A stretch of DNA of 64,000 nt, taken from NCBI GenBank assembly GCA_963720725.1, contig CAVRGN010000001.1, positions 62,001 to 126,000 on the forward strand, written 5' to 3'. Under the pieces are notes generated by a model, which was given only the letters and a program-made list of their open reading frames with translations, had not been told where the DNA came from and made no database searches. The translations under genes and the position numbers were made by a program. Below are positions 55,687-64,000 of the stretch, one piece after another (within the stretch, counting starts at the first letter, position 1; the number at the start of each line of letters is the position of its first letter). This DNA comes from Benzoatithermus sp963720725 (GTDB lineage Bacteria > Pseudomonadota > Alphaproteobacteria > Geminicoccales > Geminicoccaceae).

Positions 55687-56571
55687 ATGAAGGTCGGATT
55701 CATCGGGCTCGGCATCATGGGCAAGCCCATGGCGCTCAACCTCGGCAAGGGTGGCCACGAGCTCTACCTCAACAGCCGCAGCGGCGTGCCGCAGGACATG
55801 CTCGACGCCGGCGGCAAGGCCTGCGCCTCGCCCAATGAGGTCGCGGAGCAGGCCGAGGTGATCGTCACCATGGTCCCCGACACGCCCGACGTGGAGCGGG
55901 TGCTGTTCGGCGAGAACGGCGTTGCGGCGGGCCTGTCAGCCGGCAAGACCGTGGTCGACATGAGCTCGATCGCCCCCTTGGCGACCAAGGAGTTCGCCAA
56001 GCGGATCAACGAGCTGGGCTGCGACTATCTCGACGCCCCGGTCTCGGGCGGCGAGGTCGGGGCCAAAGCCGGGACGCTGACCATCATGGTGGGCGGACCC
56101 GACGCGGCGTTCGAGCGGGTGAAGCCGCTGTTCGAGCTCATGGGCAAGAACATCACGCTGGTCGGCGGCAATGGCGACGGCCAGACCACCAAGGTCGCCA
56201 ACCAGATCATCGTTGCGCTCAACATCGAGGCCGTGGCCGAGGCCCTGGTGTTCGCCGCCAAGGCTGGCGCCGACCCCGCGAAGGTCCGCCAGGCGCTGAT
56301 GGGCGGGTTCGCGAGCTCGCGCATCCTCGAGGTCCATGGCGAACGCATGATCAAGCGCACCTTCAATCCGGGCTTCCGGATCGAGCTGCATCAGAAGGAT
56401 CTCAGCCTGGCGCTGCAGGGCGCCCGCGCGCTCGGCGTCAGCCTGCCCAACACCGCCACCGCCGCCGAGCTGTTCAATGCCTGTGCCGCCAATGGCGGCC
56501 AGGCTTGGGACCACTCGGCCATGGTCAAGGCGCTGGAGCTGATGGCGAACCACCCGGTCGCCGAAGGCTAG
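55687..56571 (+). CDS. glxR: 2-hydroxy-3-oxopropionate (tartronate semialdehyde) reductase
   Basis: 294 residues. The beta-hydroxyacid dehydrogenase family is clear from KVGFIGLGIMGKPMALNL, the substrate motif DAPVSGGEVGAKAGTL (116-130) and catalytic Lys169 in GQTTKVANQIIVALN. It reduces tartronate semialdehyde to D-glycerate with NAD(P)H. Position after hyi and before the glycerate kinase fixes its role in the glycerate pathway. An AGAAGGGA ribosome site lies just upstream. Confidence 0.94.
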   Translation: MKVGFIGLGIMGKPMALNLGKGGHELYLNSRSGVPQDMLDAGGKACASPNEVAEQAEVIVTMVPDTPDVERVLFGENGVAAGLSAGKTVVDMSSIAPLATKEFAKRINELGCDYLDAPVSGGEVGAKAGTLTIMVGGPDAAFERVKPLFELMGKNITLVGGNGDGQTTKVANQIIVALNIEAVAEALVFAAKAGADPAKVRQALMGGFASSRILEVHGERMIKRTFNPGFRIELHQKDLSLALQGARALGVSLPNTATAAELFNACAANGGQAWDHSAMVKALELMANHPVAEG

Positions 56572-56575
56572 CAGG

Positions 56576-57838
56576 GTGGAGCCGCGGGTCCTCCTGCGCG
56601 CGCTGTTCGACGCCGCGGTGGCGGCGGCCGATCCGGCCCTCGTCCTGCCGGCGAATCTGCCCGAGCCGCCGCGCGGCAGGACCGTGGTCGTGGGTGCCGG
56701 CAAGGCATCCGCCGCGATGGGATTGGCGCTGGAGCGGCACTGGGCGGGCGAGCTGTCGGGGCTGATCGTCACCCGCTACGGCCATGGCGCCCCTTGCAAG
56801 CGCATCGAGGTCGTCGAGGCGGCTCATCCCATCCCGGATGCTGCCGGCGAGGCGGCGGCCGCGCGCATTCTTGACCTGGTGAGCGGGCTCGGCGAGGACG
56901 ATCTCGTGCTGGCGCTGATTTCCGGCGGCGGCTCGGCATTGCTCAGCCTGCCGGCGGATGGGCTCAGCCTGGCCGACAAGCAGGCGATCAACCGAGCATT
57001 GCTGCGCTCGGGCGCCTCCATCGACGAGATGAACTGCGTCCGCAAGCATCTCTCGCGCATCAAGGGCGGACGCTTGGCGGTGGAGGCCTGGCCGGCCCAC
57101 ACCGTGTCGCTGCTGATCTCCGACGTGCCCGGGGACGATCCGGGCGTGATCGCCAGCGGCCCGACCGTGCCCGACGCCACCTCGACCGCCGACGCGCGGG
57201 CCATCCTCGGCCGCTACGGGATCGAGTTGGCGCCGGCCGTGCTCCGGCATCTCGGCTCCGCGGCCGCCGAGACGCCCAAACCGGGCGATTCGCGCCTCGC
57301 GCGCGCCTCGGTGCGATTGATCGCGGCGCCGCAGTTGAGCCTGGAGGCGGCGGCCAAGCTCGCCCTCGCGGCAGGTGTGGCGCCGGTGCTGTTGGGCGAT
57401 GCGCTGGAAGGCGAGGCGCGCGAGGTGGGCAAGGTCATGGCCGGCATCGCGCAGTCGGTCGCCCGCCACGGCCGCCCGGTCGCGGCACCCGCGGTTCTGC
57501 TCTCGGGCGGCGAGACGACGGTGACGGTTCGCGGTCAGGGCAGGGGTGGCCGCAACGTCGAGTGTCTCCTGGGCCTCGCGGTGGCGCTCGGCGGTGAGCC
57601 GCGAATCTGGGCACTCGCCGCTGACACCGACGGCATCGACGGAGCGGAGGAGGTGGCCGGCGCGATCGTCGCCCCGGACAGCCTTGCCCGCGCCCGGGCC
57701 GCGGGGTTCGACCCGCGCGCGACGCTCGCCGCCAACGACGCCCACAGCCTGTTCGAGGCTCTGGGCGATCAGGTCGTCACCGGCCCCACCTTGACCAACG
57801 TCAACGATTTCCGCGCCGTCCTGGTGTTGCCGCCATGA
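56576..57838 (+). CDS. glycerate 2-kinase (MOFRL family)
   Basis: 420 residues from GTG 56576, four bases after glxR. The family, known as TtuD/GckA, is seen in VVVGAGKASAAMGLAL, LALISGGGSALLSLP, MNCVRKHLSRIKGGRLA, ISDVPGDDPGVIASGPTVPD and the MOFRL domain LLSGGETTVTVRGQGRGGRN with ADTDGIDG. It phosphorylates glycerate to 2-phosphoglycerate, joining the pathway to glycolysis. This is the last gene of the catabolic run; a tRNA gene follows. Confidence 0.93.
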   Translation: MEPRVLLRALFDAAVAAADPALVLPANLPEPPRGRTVVVGAGKASAAMGLALERHWAGELSGLIVTRYGHGAPCKRIEVVEAAHPIPDAAGEAAAARILDLVSGLGEDDLVLALISGGGSALLSLPADGLSLADKQAINRALLRSGASIDEMNCVRKHLSRIKGGRLAVEAWPAHTVSLLISDVPGDDPGVIASGPTVPDATSTADARAILGRYGIELAPAVLRHLGSAAAETPKPGDSRLARASVRLIAAPQLSLEAAAKLALAAGVAPVLLGDALEGEAREVGKVMAGIAQSVARHGRPVAAPAVLLSGGETTVTVRGQGRGGRNVECLLGLAVALGGEPRIWALAADTDGIDGAEEVAGAIVAPDSLARARAAGFDPRATLAANDAHSLFEALGDQVVTGPTLTNVNDFRAVLVLPP

Positions 57839-57894
57839 CCGGTGCCCCCTGTTGCGCGCCGCCACGCCCGTCGCTATGTTCCGGCCGCCTTTGC

Positions 57895-57982
57895 GGAGGG
57901 ATGGCCGAGCGGTCTATGGCGCACGCCTGGAAAGCGTGTTGGGGGCAACCCCTCGCGGGTTCAAATCCCGCTCCCTCCGCCA
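57895..57982 (+). tRNA. tRNA-Ser (anticodon GGA)
   Basis: Acceptor GGAGGGA (57895-57901) pairs with TCCCTCC (57972-57978); G discriminator and encoded CCA follow. The anticodon stem CACGC/GCGTG (57922-57938) encloses loop CTGGAAA, so the anticodon is GGA (57929-57931), reading UCC and UCU. A long variable arm (GGGGGCAACCCC region) marks it as a class II serine tRNA. The T-loop GGGTTCAAATCCC is normal. It is 57 bases after the glycerate kinase stop. Confidence 0.95.
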
Positions 57983-58112
57983 CCCCCTACGGCAGCAGTT
58001 CAGCTTCACAGTGTTCTTAGGCTCTTAGCCGCCCAGGCGCACGAGCCACTCGACACGAGTGTTCTCACACCCGGTTGTCGGGCGGCTGGCGAGCGCGCTT
58101 GGACTAAGATCG

Positions 58113-58421
58113 TCACACGAAACGCGGGATCGGTCCGTCCTGAGGGGTATGGTCGGCGCCGAGGTCCAGCATCACCTCGTCGACATAGCACCACCCCCAT
58201 CCTTCCGGCGGATCGTAGCCCTCGATGATGGGATGGTTGGTCGCGTGGAAATGCGCGGTCGCGTGGCGGTGCGGAGACTGGTCACAGCAACCGACATGGC
58301 CGCAGGTCCGGCACAGCCGGAGATGAACCCAAGAACTGCCGCTCTTCAGGCATTCCTCGCAGCCGCGTGCGCTCGGCTTGACGTGGCGGATGGTGTCGAG
58401 ATGATTGCAAGCTGAAGACAT
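58113..58421 (-). CDS. UBP-type zinc-finger protein
   Basis: 102 residues, nearly all zinc-finger. Cysteines and histidines follow the UBP finger: CNHL, CEECLKSGSSWVHLRLCRTCGHVGCC, then HRHATAHFHATNHPIIEG. This small stand-alone domain is widespread in bacteria, usually with unknown function; in eukaryotes it binds ubiquitin C-termini. It stands alone between the tRNA and the AraC region. Confidence 0.9.
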   Translation of the reverse strand: MSSACNHLDTIRHVKPSARGCEECLKSGSSWVHLRLCRTCGHVGCCDQSPHRHATAHFHATNHPIIEGYDPPEGWGWCYVDEVMLDLGADHTPQDGPIPRFV

Positions 58422-58608
58422 CCGATGCTCCTCTTGGTCGGCTGCGGCGGTGCGGTTCCACCTTCGGTCCGACGAAATGGACGATCATGCCCTTCGGCGA
58501 TCCCTCTGGGGGATCGGCCGCCAGCCGACGCCATCCACCACGGCACCCTGCAGGCTCGCCGCCTGATCTCGGCCGGGAGTGTGGATCGGCACCGCCTCGC
58601 GCACCCAC

Positions 58609-58806
58609 TCAGACACGCTGAGCGGAATTTCCGGTCGGTGCGGATGTCTGCAGCAACTTCATCAGTTCGGCTTCCAGCTGCTTCTGGCCGTATGGCTTGG
58701 CGAGTCTCGGCAAGTCGACTTTAGCCGGATCGGGAAGATCCGCATATCCGGGCCGCATGCGGCACGTCCCGATACCCGACCGATGGCATGCCCGGTCATC
58801 AGGATC
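58609..58806 (-). pseudogene. remnant of a response-regulator receiver domain
   Basis: Reading leftward from the end of the AraC gene, one frame gives ILMTGHA, a receiver beta-4 block. A second frame gives DLPDPAKVDLPRLAKPYGQK followed by a short helix ending in LMKLL, with the conserved lysine before a proline as in receivers and hybrid-kinase tails. The two pieces are in different frames, and the N-terminal aspartate half is absent, replaced by the AraC gene. I read this as a gene relic with a frameshift. Confidence 0.4.
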
Positions 58807-59266
58807 CGAGTTCGACCCCACCGGACCACCCATCGGCAAGCGCGGCCTGACGCCAGCGGTGGGGGGTATCGCCAACGAAGCGCTTGAATACGGTGGTGAA
58901 GTGAGCCTGGGTCTGGAAGCCGACGCTGAGCGCGACCTCGGCCAGCTTGGCGCGCGGATCGGCCAGCATGACCTGGGAATGGTCGATCCTGCGCCGGAGC
59001 AGAAACTCATGAGGCCTCATGCCGGTCGCCGCCCGGAACTGGGCGGCGAAGTGCATGCGCGACAGCCTTGCGACGCCTGCGAGGTCCGCCAGCGTGACCG
59101 GCCCTTCGATGTTCGTGTCGATATACGCCTCAACCCGCCGCAGGCGCCAGATTGGCAGCGGGGCGCGGCTCCGCCGGCGCAGTGCCGGCGTCACCGTCGG
59201 ATCGTGCCGTGCATCGAAGGCTGCACCCTGGACCTGCGCGCCATCAAAGGATGTGCTGTGGAACAT
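58799..59266 (-). CDS. AraC-family transcriptional regulator
   Basis: 155 residues, of which the last 100 form the two helix-turn-helix units of AraC (VTLADLAGVARLSRMHFAAQF, then LAEVALSVGFQTQAHFTTVFKRFVGDTPHRWR). The N-terminus is short and shows no sensor domain, so it is a small stand-alone DNA-binding member. Its last codons touch the receiver relic. Target genes are unknown. Confidence 0.88.
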   Translation of the reverse strand: MFHSTSFDGAQVQGAAFDARHDPTVTPALRRRSRAPLPIWRLRRVEAYIDTNIEGPVTLADLAGVARLSRMHFAAQFRAATGMRPHEFLLRRRIDHSQVMLADPRAKLAEVALSVGFQTQAHFTTVFKRFVGDTPHRWRQAALADGWSGGVELGS

Positions 59267-59525
59267 CGCATTCCCTCCGCTGATCGAGCTATGCTCATGT
59301 CGAGTGAGGCTGGCTCGAACTGTGGCTTACCGGAGCAGGCGAGCGGAGGTGTATGACGACCGATCGAAGGATCTTGGATCGATCAGTTGCGATCCGTCAC
59401 TTGTTCCGATTGCATGGAGAGAGATCTACGTATCGGATGCGTCTCAGGCCATTATACGCCGGGCGATGCTTTGCACGCATTGGTTTGTCGACATCATACC
59501 ATGGTTTGGACGCTGTGCCAGCGTG

Positions 59526-59906
59526 CTAGCTGGACCTGGGCAAGCGCAGTGCGTCCTCGGTGTATTGGAACAGCTCCTGCGCAGCGAATGGTTTGCCCAG
59601 AAAGGCGATGGCACCCGCAGCGAGCGCTCGGTCGCGCAGCTTGGCGTCGGGATAGGCCGTCATCAAGATAATGGGCAGACGGTGGCCGAGCTCGGTCAGT
59701 CGATCATGCAGCTCGAGGCCGCCCATCCCTGGCATCTGCACGTCAGCGATCAGGCAGCTCGTATTGGCTAGACGGGGTGACTGCAGAAACTCCGCTGCAC
59801 TGGCGAAGGACGTGACGGCCATCCCCCAAGAGCGCAGCAGGCTGTCCAGAGCCTTGCGAACCGACTCGTCGTCGTCGACGACGGCGATCACTGGTCGATC
59901 GGTCAA
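59526..59906 (-). CDS. stand-alone receiver-domain response regulator
   Basis: 126 residues, one receiver domain. The acidic pair VVDDDESVRKAL, phospho-acceptor Asp in CLIADVQMPGMGG, Thr in IILMTAYPD and Lys in FLGKPFAAQEL are all present. There is no output domain. It is the last gene of a leftward set after FixJ-like and FixL-like genes, so it could act as a phosphate sink or a second output for the same kinase. Confidence 0.9.
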   Translation of the reverse strand: MTDRPVIAVVDDDESVRKALDSLLRSWGMAVTSFASAAEFLQSPRLANTSCLIADVQMPGMGGLELHDRLTELGHRLPIILMTAYPDAKLRDRALAAGAIAFLGKPFAAQELFQYTEDALRLPRSS

Positions 59907-59997
59907 TCATTCCATCCCATGGCGATGCCGGAGCGCATCCCCCGTCAATCAAATGGCGAACCCATAACAAGATGGGCGGCCTTGATGTCGCCGGGAA

Positions 59998-60663
59998 TTA
60001 TACAGAAGTCTTAGGTGATGAGTCCGCCTCTGCGCTGGCACCCAGCAGCTCCGCCATCCGGACCAGATCGGCCAGCGATTTCGCGCCCATCTTACGCATC
60101 GCGTTGCCCCGGTGAATCTTCACCGTGATCTCGCTCAGGCCAAGCCGCCCCGCCACCTGTTTGTTGAGCAAGCCGGCCGTGACGAGGCTCATGACCTCGC
60201 GCTCGCGGCTGCTGAGTTGCGCGTAGCGCGTCCGGACTTCGGCGGCCGCACCCTCCTCGATGCGCCGCCGCCGATCGCGCGCCAGGGCGGTCGTGACCGC
60301 ATCCAGCATTTCCTGGTCACGGAACGGCTTGGGCAGGAAGTCGACGGCACCGGCCTTCATGGCCCGCACCGACATCGGAATGTCGCCATGGCCGGTGACG
60401 AACACGATCGGCACGCGGATACCTGCCTCGGCCAGCTTGGCCTGAAGATCCAGCCCGCTGAGGCTGGGCAGTCTGACGTCCAGAACCAGGCAGCTCTCCA
60501 CGTCCGGCAGCGGATCCTCGAGCAGCTCGGCGGCCGAGGCAATCAGCTTGACCTGCAGACCGACCGACCGGAACAGGCTGCTCAGCGCCGCCCGGATCGA
60601 TTCATCGTCGTCCACGACGATGACGAGCGGCGCCACGGACGCTGTCGGATGCGCATTTGCCAA
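59998..60663 (-). CDS. FixJ-type response regulator
   Basis: 221 residues. Receiver: VVDDDESIRAALSSLF, CLVLDVRLPSLSGLD (phospho-Asp), VFVTGHGDIPMSVRAMKAGAVDFLPKPF. LuxR-type helix-turn-helix: LSSREREVMSLVTAGLLNKQVAGRLGLSEITVKIHRGNAMRKMGAKSL. The whole is the FixJ/NodW arrangement. It is 11 bases downstream of the sensor kinase gene and surely its partner. Targets are unknown; oxygen or redox control is suggested only by family and by nearby dps. Confidence 0.92.
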   Translation of the reverse strand: MANAHPTASVAPLVIVVDDDESIRAALSSLFRSVGLQVKLIASAAELLEDPLPDVESCLVLDVRLPSLSGLDLQAKLAEAGIRVPIVFVTGHGDIPMSVRAMKAGAVDFLPKPFRDQEMLDAVTTALARDRRRRIEEGAAAEVRTRYAQLSSREREVMSLVTAGLLNKQVAGRLGLSEITVKIHRGNAMRKMGAKSLADLVRMAELLGASAEADSSPKTSV

Positions 60664-60674
60664 GTGGCCGCTCC

Positions 60675-62867
60675 TCAGTTCCCGGTCATGGTCGCGGCCG
60701 GCAGCGATACCCGGAAGCTCGCGCCCGGCGCCTCGTGGTCGGCCAGCCAGATCTGCCCGCCATGCGCCGCCACGATGGTCCGACTGATGGCCAAGCCCAT
60801 GCCCATGCCTTCCGACTTGGTCGTGTAGAACGGCTCGAACAGGCGATCTTTGGCTTTCGGGTCGACCCCGGCGCCATTGTCGCGAAAGTCGACCCAGACT
60901 GCGCCGGGCTTGTCTCGACCGCTGCGGATCTTCAGCAGCCGGGGGCGATCCTCCACGGCGCCCATCGCCTGGATCGCATTCAGGACGAGATTGATGAACA
61001 CCTGCTGCAGATGCACGCGGTCGACCTTCACCGGCGGCAGATCGGGGGCGAGGGTGATCTCAAGCCTGACCCGATGGTTGGTGATCTCGCGCTGCACGAG
61101 CGCAAGTGCATCTTCCAACAATGCGTCCAGTGGATAAGGTGCCGGGCTCATCTCGGTGCGGCTGACCAGCGCCCGCAGCTTGCGGATGACGTCGGCGGCG
61201 CGACGGCCGTCGCCGATCATGTTCTCGATCCCTTCCCGCACCTCGCCGAGCTCGGGCTCGACGCGATCGAGCCAGCGCAGAGACGCCTCGCCATGCGTGA
61301 TGATGCCGGCCAAAGGCTGGCTGACCTCGTGGGCGATCGAGGCGGCGAGCTCGCCCATCGTCGTCACGCGCGTCAGGTGCGCGAGCTCCGCCTGCGCCTG
61401 CTGCAGCGCCTCCTGCGCCTCCTTGGCTTCAGTCCCATCGATCGCCGCGCCGAGGAACTCGACCTCTCCGGCATCGTTGACATGGGCTTGGGCCACAGCG
61501 CGGATATAGCGGACGGATCCGTCCGGCATCACACACCGGTGCTCGAAGTCGAACCGGTCGGCGCCAAGCCTGGCGCGCTCCAGCACGCCCAGGAACTCGG
61601 CCCGGTCATCTGGATGGACGCGGCCCAGGATGAACTCCAGGGTAGGCTTCTCGTTCGCGTCGAGCTGCCACATGCGCCGGGCCTCCGCTGACCAGATCGC
61701 TTCGCCGCTGGCTGGCTTCCAAGCAAAGCTGCCGGTCCGGCTCAGGCTTTGCGCCTCGTTGAGGTAGATCTGATTGCGCAGCAGCGCCTGCTCGGCCTGC
61801 TTGCGATCCTCGATGTCGATGCTCACGCCGTACCATTTGATGATCGCGCCCGTATCGTCGCGCCTCGGGATGTTGTGGAGAATGTGCCAGCGGTAGCTCC
61901 CGTCCTTGCGGAGCAAGCGATGCTCGATCTTGAGTGGTTCGCCGGTCAGCTGAGAATCTTCGCGTGCGCGCCGCACTCGTTCCAGATCTTCGGGAAATAC
62001 CACCAGCCGCCAATCGGCCAAGATGTCTGCCCTGGAGTAGCCACTCTCCTCCCAGCGCGCGCTGACATAGTCGATGGTCCGGTCGGGACAGGAGGTCCAG
62101 ACGAGTGCGGGAATCCAGTCGATGATCAGTTGGAGTTCCTCGCGATGCCGCTGCGCGGCGGCCTCCGCGCGCTTGCGATCTCCGATGTCGTTGTCCGTCT
62201 CGAGGATCGAGACGGGGCGCCCGTCGGCGTCGCGCTGCAGATGCCAGCGGCTGGCCATGTCCAACCGGCGACCGTCCCGTGCCGCGTGGACGAGTTGTCC
62301 TTCCCAGCGTCCGTTCCGGAGCAGCTCCTCCATGATCTCCGGCAACGGCGCGGAAAACTCGGTCTGCAACAGTTCGTGGAGTTTTCGGCCGAGCGCCTCG
62401 CCGCGCGACCAGCCGTACATCTCCTCCGCACCCTTGTTCCAATAGGTGACCGCATCGTCCATGTTCCGCACGAGGACCGTGTCGTGGGTGAGGTCGAGCA
62501 GGCTCGCGCGTTGGGCGAGCACTGCGGCGACCGCCTGATTGCGCAGCACCAGCGCCGTCGCGACGACGATTGTCGCGACGCTTACGGCGCAGCGCAGAAT
62601 GGCGTTCCCGTCTTCCGCGAACGAATGCGTCATGCCGAAGCTCGCGAGCGCCAGCACCACGCAGCCGGCGGCGATCAGGGCGAGCGTGCGGCCGCGGCAG
62701 CAGTTTCCGGCAAGCAGCACGACCACCACGTAGAGGACCGCCACCGCGAAGGTGGTCGGCGTCATCGTGTCGACGACGAACACGGCGATCGCCATGAGGA
62801 CCGCGAGCACCGCTGAAAGTCCGGGCGAGGGAAACATCCCTTGCGCCGACATGGCCCGAATCGGCAC
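60675..62867 (-). CDS. membrane sensor histidine kinase with three PAS domains
   Basis: About 730 residues from GTG 62867 (GGAGAG seven bases upstream; ATG 62852 also fits). Four membrane segments fill the first 115 residues. PAS domains follow (TVLVRNMDDAVTYWNKGAEEM; IDYVSARWEESGYSRADILADW; SGEAIWSAEARRMWQLDANE). The kinase core has the H-box TMGELAASIAHEVSQPLAGI, N-box INLVLNAIQAM and G-boxes VDFRDNGAGVDPKA, SEGMGMGLAISRTIVAAHGG. It is the FixL-type family of kinases, but I see no clear heme-ligating PAS histidine. The partner is the FixJ-like gene downstream. Confidence 0.92.
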   Translation of the reverse strand: MPIRAMSAQGMFPSPGLSAVLAVLMAIAVFVVDTMTPTTFAVAVLYVVVVLLAGNCCRGRTLALIAAGCVVLALASFGMTHSFAEDGNAILRCAVSVATIVVATALVLRNQAVAAVLAQRASLLDLTHDTVLVRNMDDAVTYWNKGAEEMYGWSRGEALGRKLHELLQTEFSAPLPEIMEELLRNGRWEGQLVHAARDGRRLDMASRWHLQRDADGRPVSILETDNDIGDRKRAEAAAQRHREELQLIIDWIPALVWTSCPDRTIDYVSARWEESGYSRADILADWRLVVFPEDLERVRRAREDSQLTGEPLKIEHRLLRKDGSYRWHILHNIPRRDDTGAIIKWYGVSIDIEDRKQAEQALLRNQIYLNEAQSLSRTGSFAWKPASGEAIWSAEARRMWQLDANEKPTLEFILGRVHPDDRAEFLGVLERARLGADRFDFEHRCVMPDGSVRYIRAVAQAHVNDAGEVEFLGAAIDGTEAKEAQEALQQAQAELAHLTRVTTMGELAASIAHEVSQPLAGIITHGEASLRWLDRVEPELGEVREGIENMIGDGRRAADVIRKLRALVSRTEMSPAPYPLDALLEDALALVQREITNHRVRLEITLAPDLPPVKVDRVHLQQVFINLVLNAIQAMGAVEDRPRLLKIRSGRDKPGAVWVDFRDNGAGVDPKAKDRLFEPFYTTKSEGMGMGLAISRTIVAAHGGQIWLADHEAPGASFRVSLPAATMTGN

Positions 62868-63121
62868 GCTCGATCTCTCCCGGCGTTCTGCGTGATCTCC
62901 AGGCGTTTCTTGCCGAATCGGTGGAGCACGACAAGAACGCCGGACAGGTGGCCCCGATGGGCGGCAGCTCTCTCGGTGCGGTGCAATCCGAAAAGACCGG
63001 CGGCGTAGGGCCTGCAACATGTGCGCACCACGGCTGCCGGCCACGCCTGCCGCAACCGATGGTATGCGGCTGCCAAGGCGCCTGCGAAACCGCCTCACCC
63101 TAGCCAGCTGGTAAAACGACC

Positions 63122-63637
63122 ATGCCTCTCCACGAGACCAAGCCGAACCTCGCCACACCGTCGAATCTGTCGCACGACGCGGTAAAGGACATTGCCGGTG
63201 CTCTGAACATCCTCCTGGCCGACGTGTTTGCGCTGTACCTCAAGACGAAGAACTTCCACTGGCACGTCTCGGGGCCGCATTTTCGCGACTATCACCTGAT
63301 GCTCGACGAGCAGGCAGACCAGGTCTTCGCCACGACCGACGATATGGCCGAGCGCGTGAGGAAGATCGGCGGGACGACGCTCCGGTCCATCGGACAGATC
63401 GCCAAACTCCAGCGGGTGCTGGACAACGATGCCGAGTACGTGACGCCGCAGGACATGCTCGCGGAGCTGCGTGACGACAACAAGCAGTTCGTCTTCCACC
63501 TCAAGCAGACCCACGACCTCTGCGACGAGCACGAGGACGTCGCCACGGCCAGCCTGATCGAGAACTGGATCGACGAGGCCGAGCGGCGCGTGTGGTTTCT
63601 GTTCGAAGCCGGGCGTACGCGAGGCTCCGATGGATGA
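63122..63637 (+). CDS. dps: Dps family ferritin-like DNA-protection protein
   Basis: 171 residues, a normal Dps size. Ferroxidase residues sit at the dimer interface: NFHWHVSGPHFRDYHLMLDEQADQV. The N-terminal SHDAVKDIAGALNILLADVFALYLKTK and the C-terminal ATASLIENWIDEAERRVWFL are typical. Dps stores iron and shields DNA under oxidative stress. It diverges from the sensor kinase across about 250 bases. Confidence 0.93.
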   Translation: MPLHETKPNLATPSNLSHDAVKDIAGALNILLADVFALYLKTKNFHWHVSGPHFRDYHLMLDEQADQVFATTDDMAERVRKIGGTTLRSIGQIAKLQRVLDNDAEYVTPQDMLAELRDDNKQFVFHLKQTHDLCDEHEDVATASLIENWIDEAERRVWFLFEAGRTRGSDG

Positions 63638-63662
63638 CCGCCGATCGTGCGATCCGGTCGCC

Positions 63663-64000
63663 ATGTCTGCGGCTGCGCGTTGTCTTGTGTCGAGGCGGAT
63701 AGGATCTGGTGGGCCCAGGCCCTTCAACTCGGCCGAGCAGCTCGACCAGGCGCGCGCGGTCGCGCGATCCACCGAGGGCGAGTACGGCGCCGGGCTCAAG
63801 GCCACCGACGCGGCGCAGGCGCAGTTCGGTGAGGCGCAGGCCCGACAGAAGCGGGCCCAAACCGCTCCGCAGCAGGTGGCGCTCGAGGAAGCGGCGCTCA
63901 GTCACGCGTCGAGCCGGTCCACCACTGGGAGCATGGGCGGGCGGGCGCGTCCGACGCTGGCCTGGTCGCAAGAGCGTTACGTGGCCCGCGCCGCGCGCGG
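63663..64000 (+). CDS. possible membrane-fusion (HlyD-like) protein fragment, runs off the window
   Basis: From ATG 63663 the frame stays open to the window edge (112 codons). Its middle has a coiled-coil look, AEQLDQARAVARSTEGEYG then ATDAAQAQFGEAQARQKRAQ, resembling the helical hairpin of HlyD/EmrA-type efflux adaptors. The start lacks a membrane anchor, a ribosome site is weak, and the distal part no longer resembles the family. It may be a relic or a truncated gene. Confidence 0.35.
   Translation, partial: MSAAARCLVSRRIGSGGPRPFNSAEQLDQARAVARSTEGEYGAGLKATDAAQAQFGEAQARQKRAQTAPQQVALEEAALSHASSRSTTGSMGGRARPTLAWSQERYVARAAR

Overview
The window is high-GC DNA with dense, often ATGA- or GTGA-overlapping genes and many GTG or TTG starts. 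The content points to an alphaproteobacterium: a split ceramide-synthesis gene set like that of Caulobacter, an ELM1-family gene, FixL/FixJ-type regulation, TRAP transport and a membrane urate hydroxylase. I would guess a Rhodospirillales- or Geminicoccales-like lineage, with low confidence.

Layout. 1-6774 holds a translation block: a decayed alpha/beta-hydrolase remnant, rpmI, rplT, a terminator, pheS (with a +1 frameshift), pheT and lepA. 6882-8349 holds a J-domain membrane protein and an FMN-binding stress-type protein. 8666-20147 is the most interesting block, a sphingolipid locus. Rightward genes encode an ELM1-family protein, a GNAT-type ceramide synthase candidate, a MobA-like nucleotidyltransferase, a lipid kinase and a Tam41-like nucleotidyltransferase. 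Leftward genes encode a fatty acyl-AMP ligase, a CerR-like reductase, a dedicated ACP and a serine palmitoyltransferase. A divergent ABC exporter (also with a +1 frameshift) closes the block. Together they could activate an acyl chain, condense it with serine, reduce and N-acylate the base, phosphorylate and decorate the ceramide, and perhaps export it.

20155-24517 is the polyphosphate pair ppk-ppx with a SixA-like phosphatase. 24596-32602 holds a GntP permease, a periplasmic binding protein, a sugar-type ABC importer without a visible ATPase, and a CoA-transferase. 32726-35540 holds a membrane protein, a PlsC-like acyltransferase, a small ORF and a LysR regulator. 35677-39292 is a purine-salvage set (urate hydroxylase, guanine deaminase) followed by a tartrate/D-malate-type dehydrogenase. 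39296-42352 encodes a PAS-GGDEF-EAL protein whose membrane domain keeps all seven ethylene/copper-binding residues of plant ETR1.

42471-57838 is mostly sugar-acid catabolism: an orphan TctC, a UPF0303 protein, IclR, glyoxylate carboligase, a Gfo/Idh/MocA oxidoreductase, GntR (frameshifted), a three-gene TRAP transporter, a uronate-dehydrogenase-like SDR, an IlvD/Edd dehydratase, an HpaI-type aldolase (frameshifted), hydroxypyruvate isomerase, tartronate semialdehyde reductase and glycerate 2-kinase. It reads as uptake, oxidation, dehydration and aldol cleavage of a sugar acid, with the C2/C3 products going through tartronate semialdehyde and glycerate to 2-phosphoglycerate. The window ends with tRNA-Ser(GGA), a UBP zinc-finger protein, AraC, a receiver-domain relic, a FixL/FixJ-like two-component set with an extra stand-alone receiver, Dps, and the start of a possible membrane-fusion protein.

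Four otherwise normal genes (pheS, the ABC exporter, GntR, the aldolase) each carry one extra base. One of them is essential, so base-calling error in the assembly is the likeliest cause.
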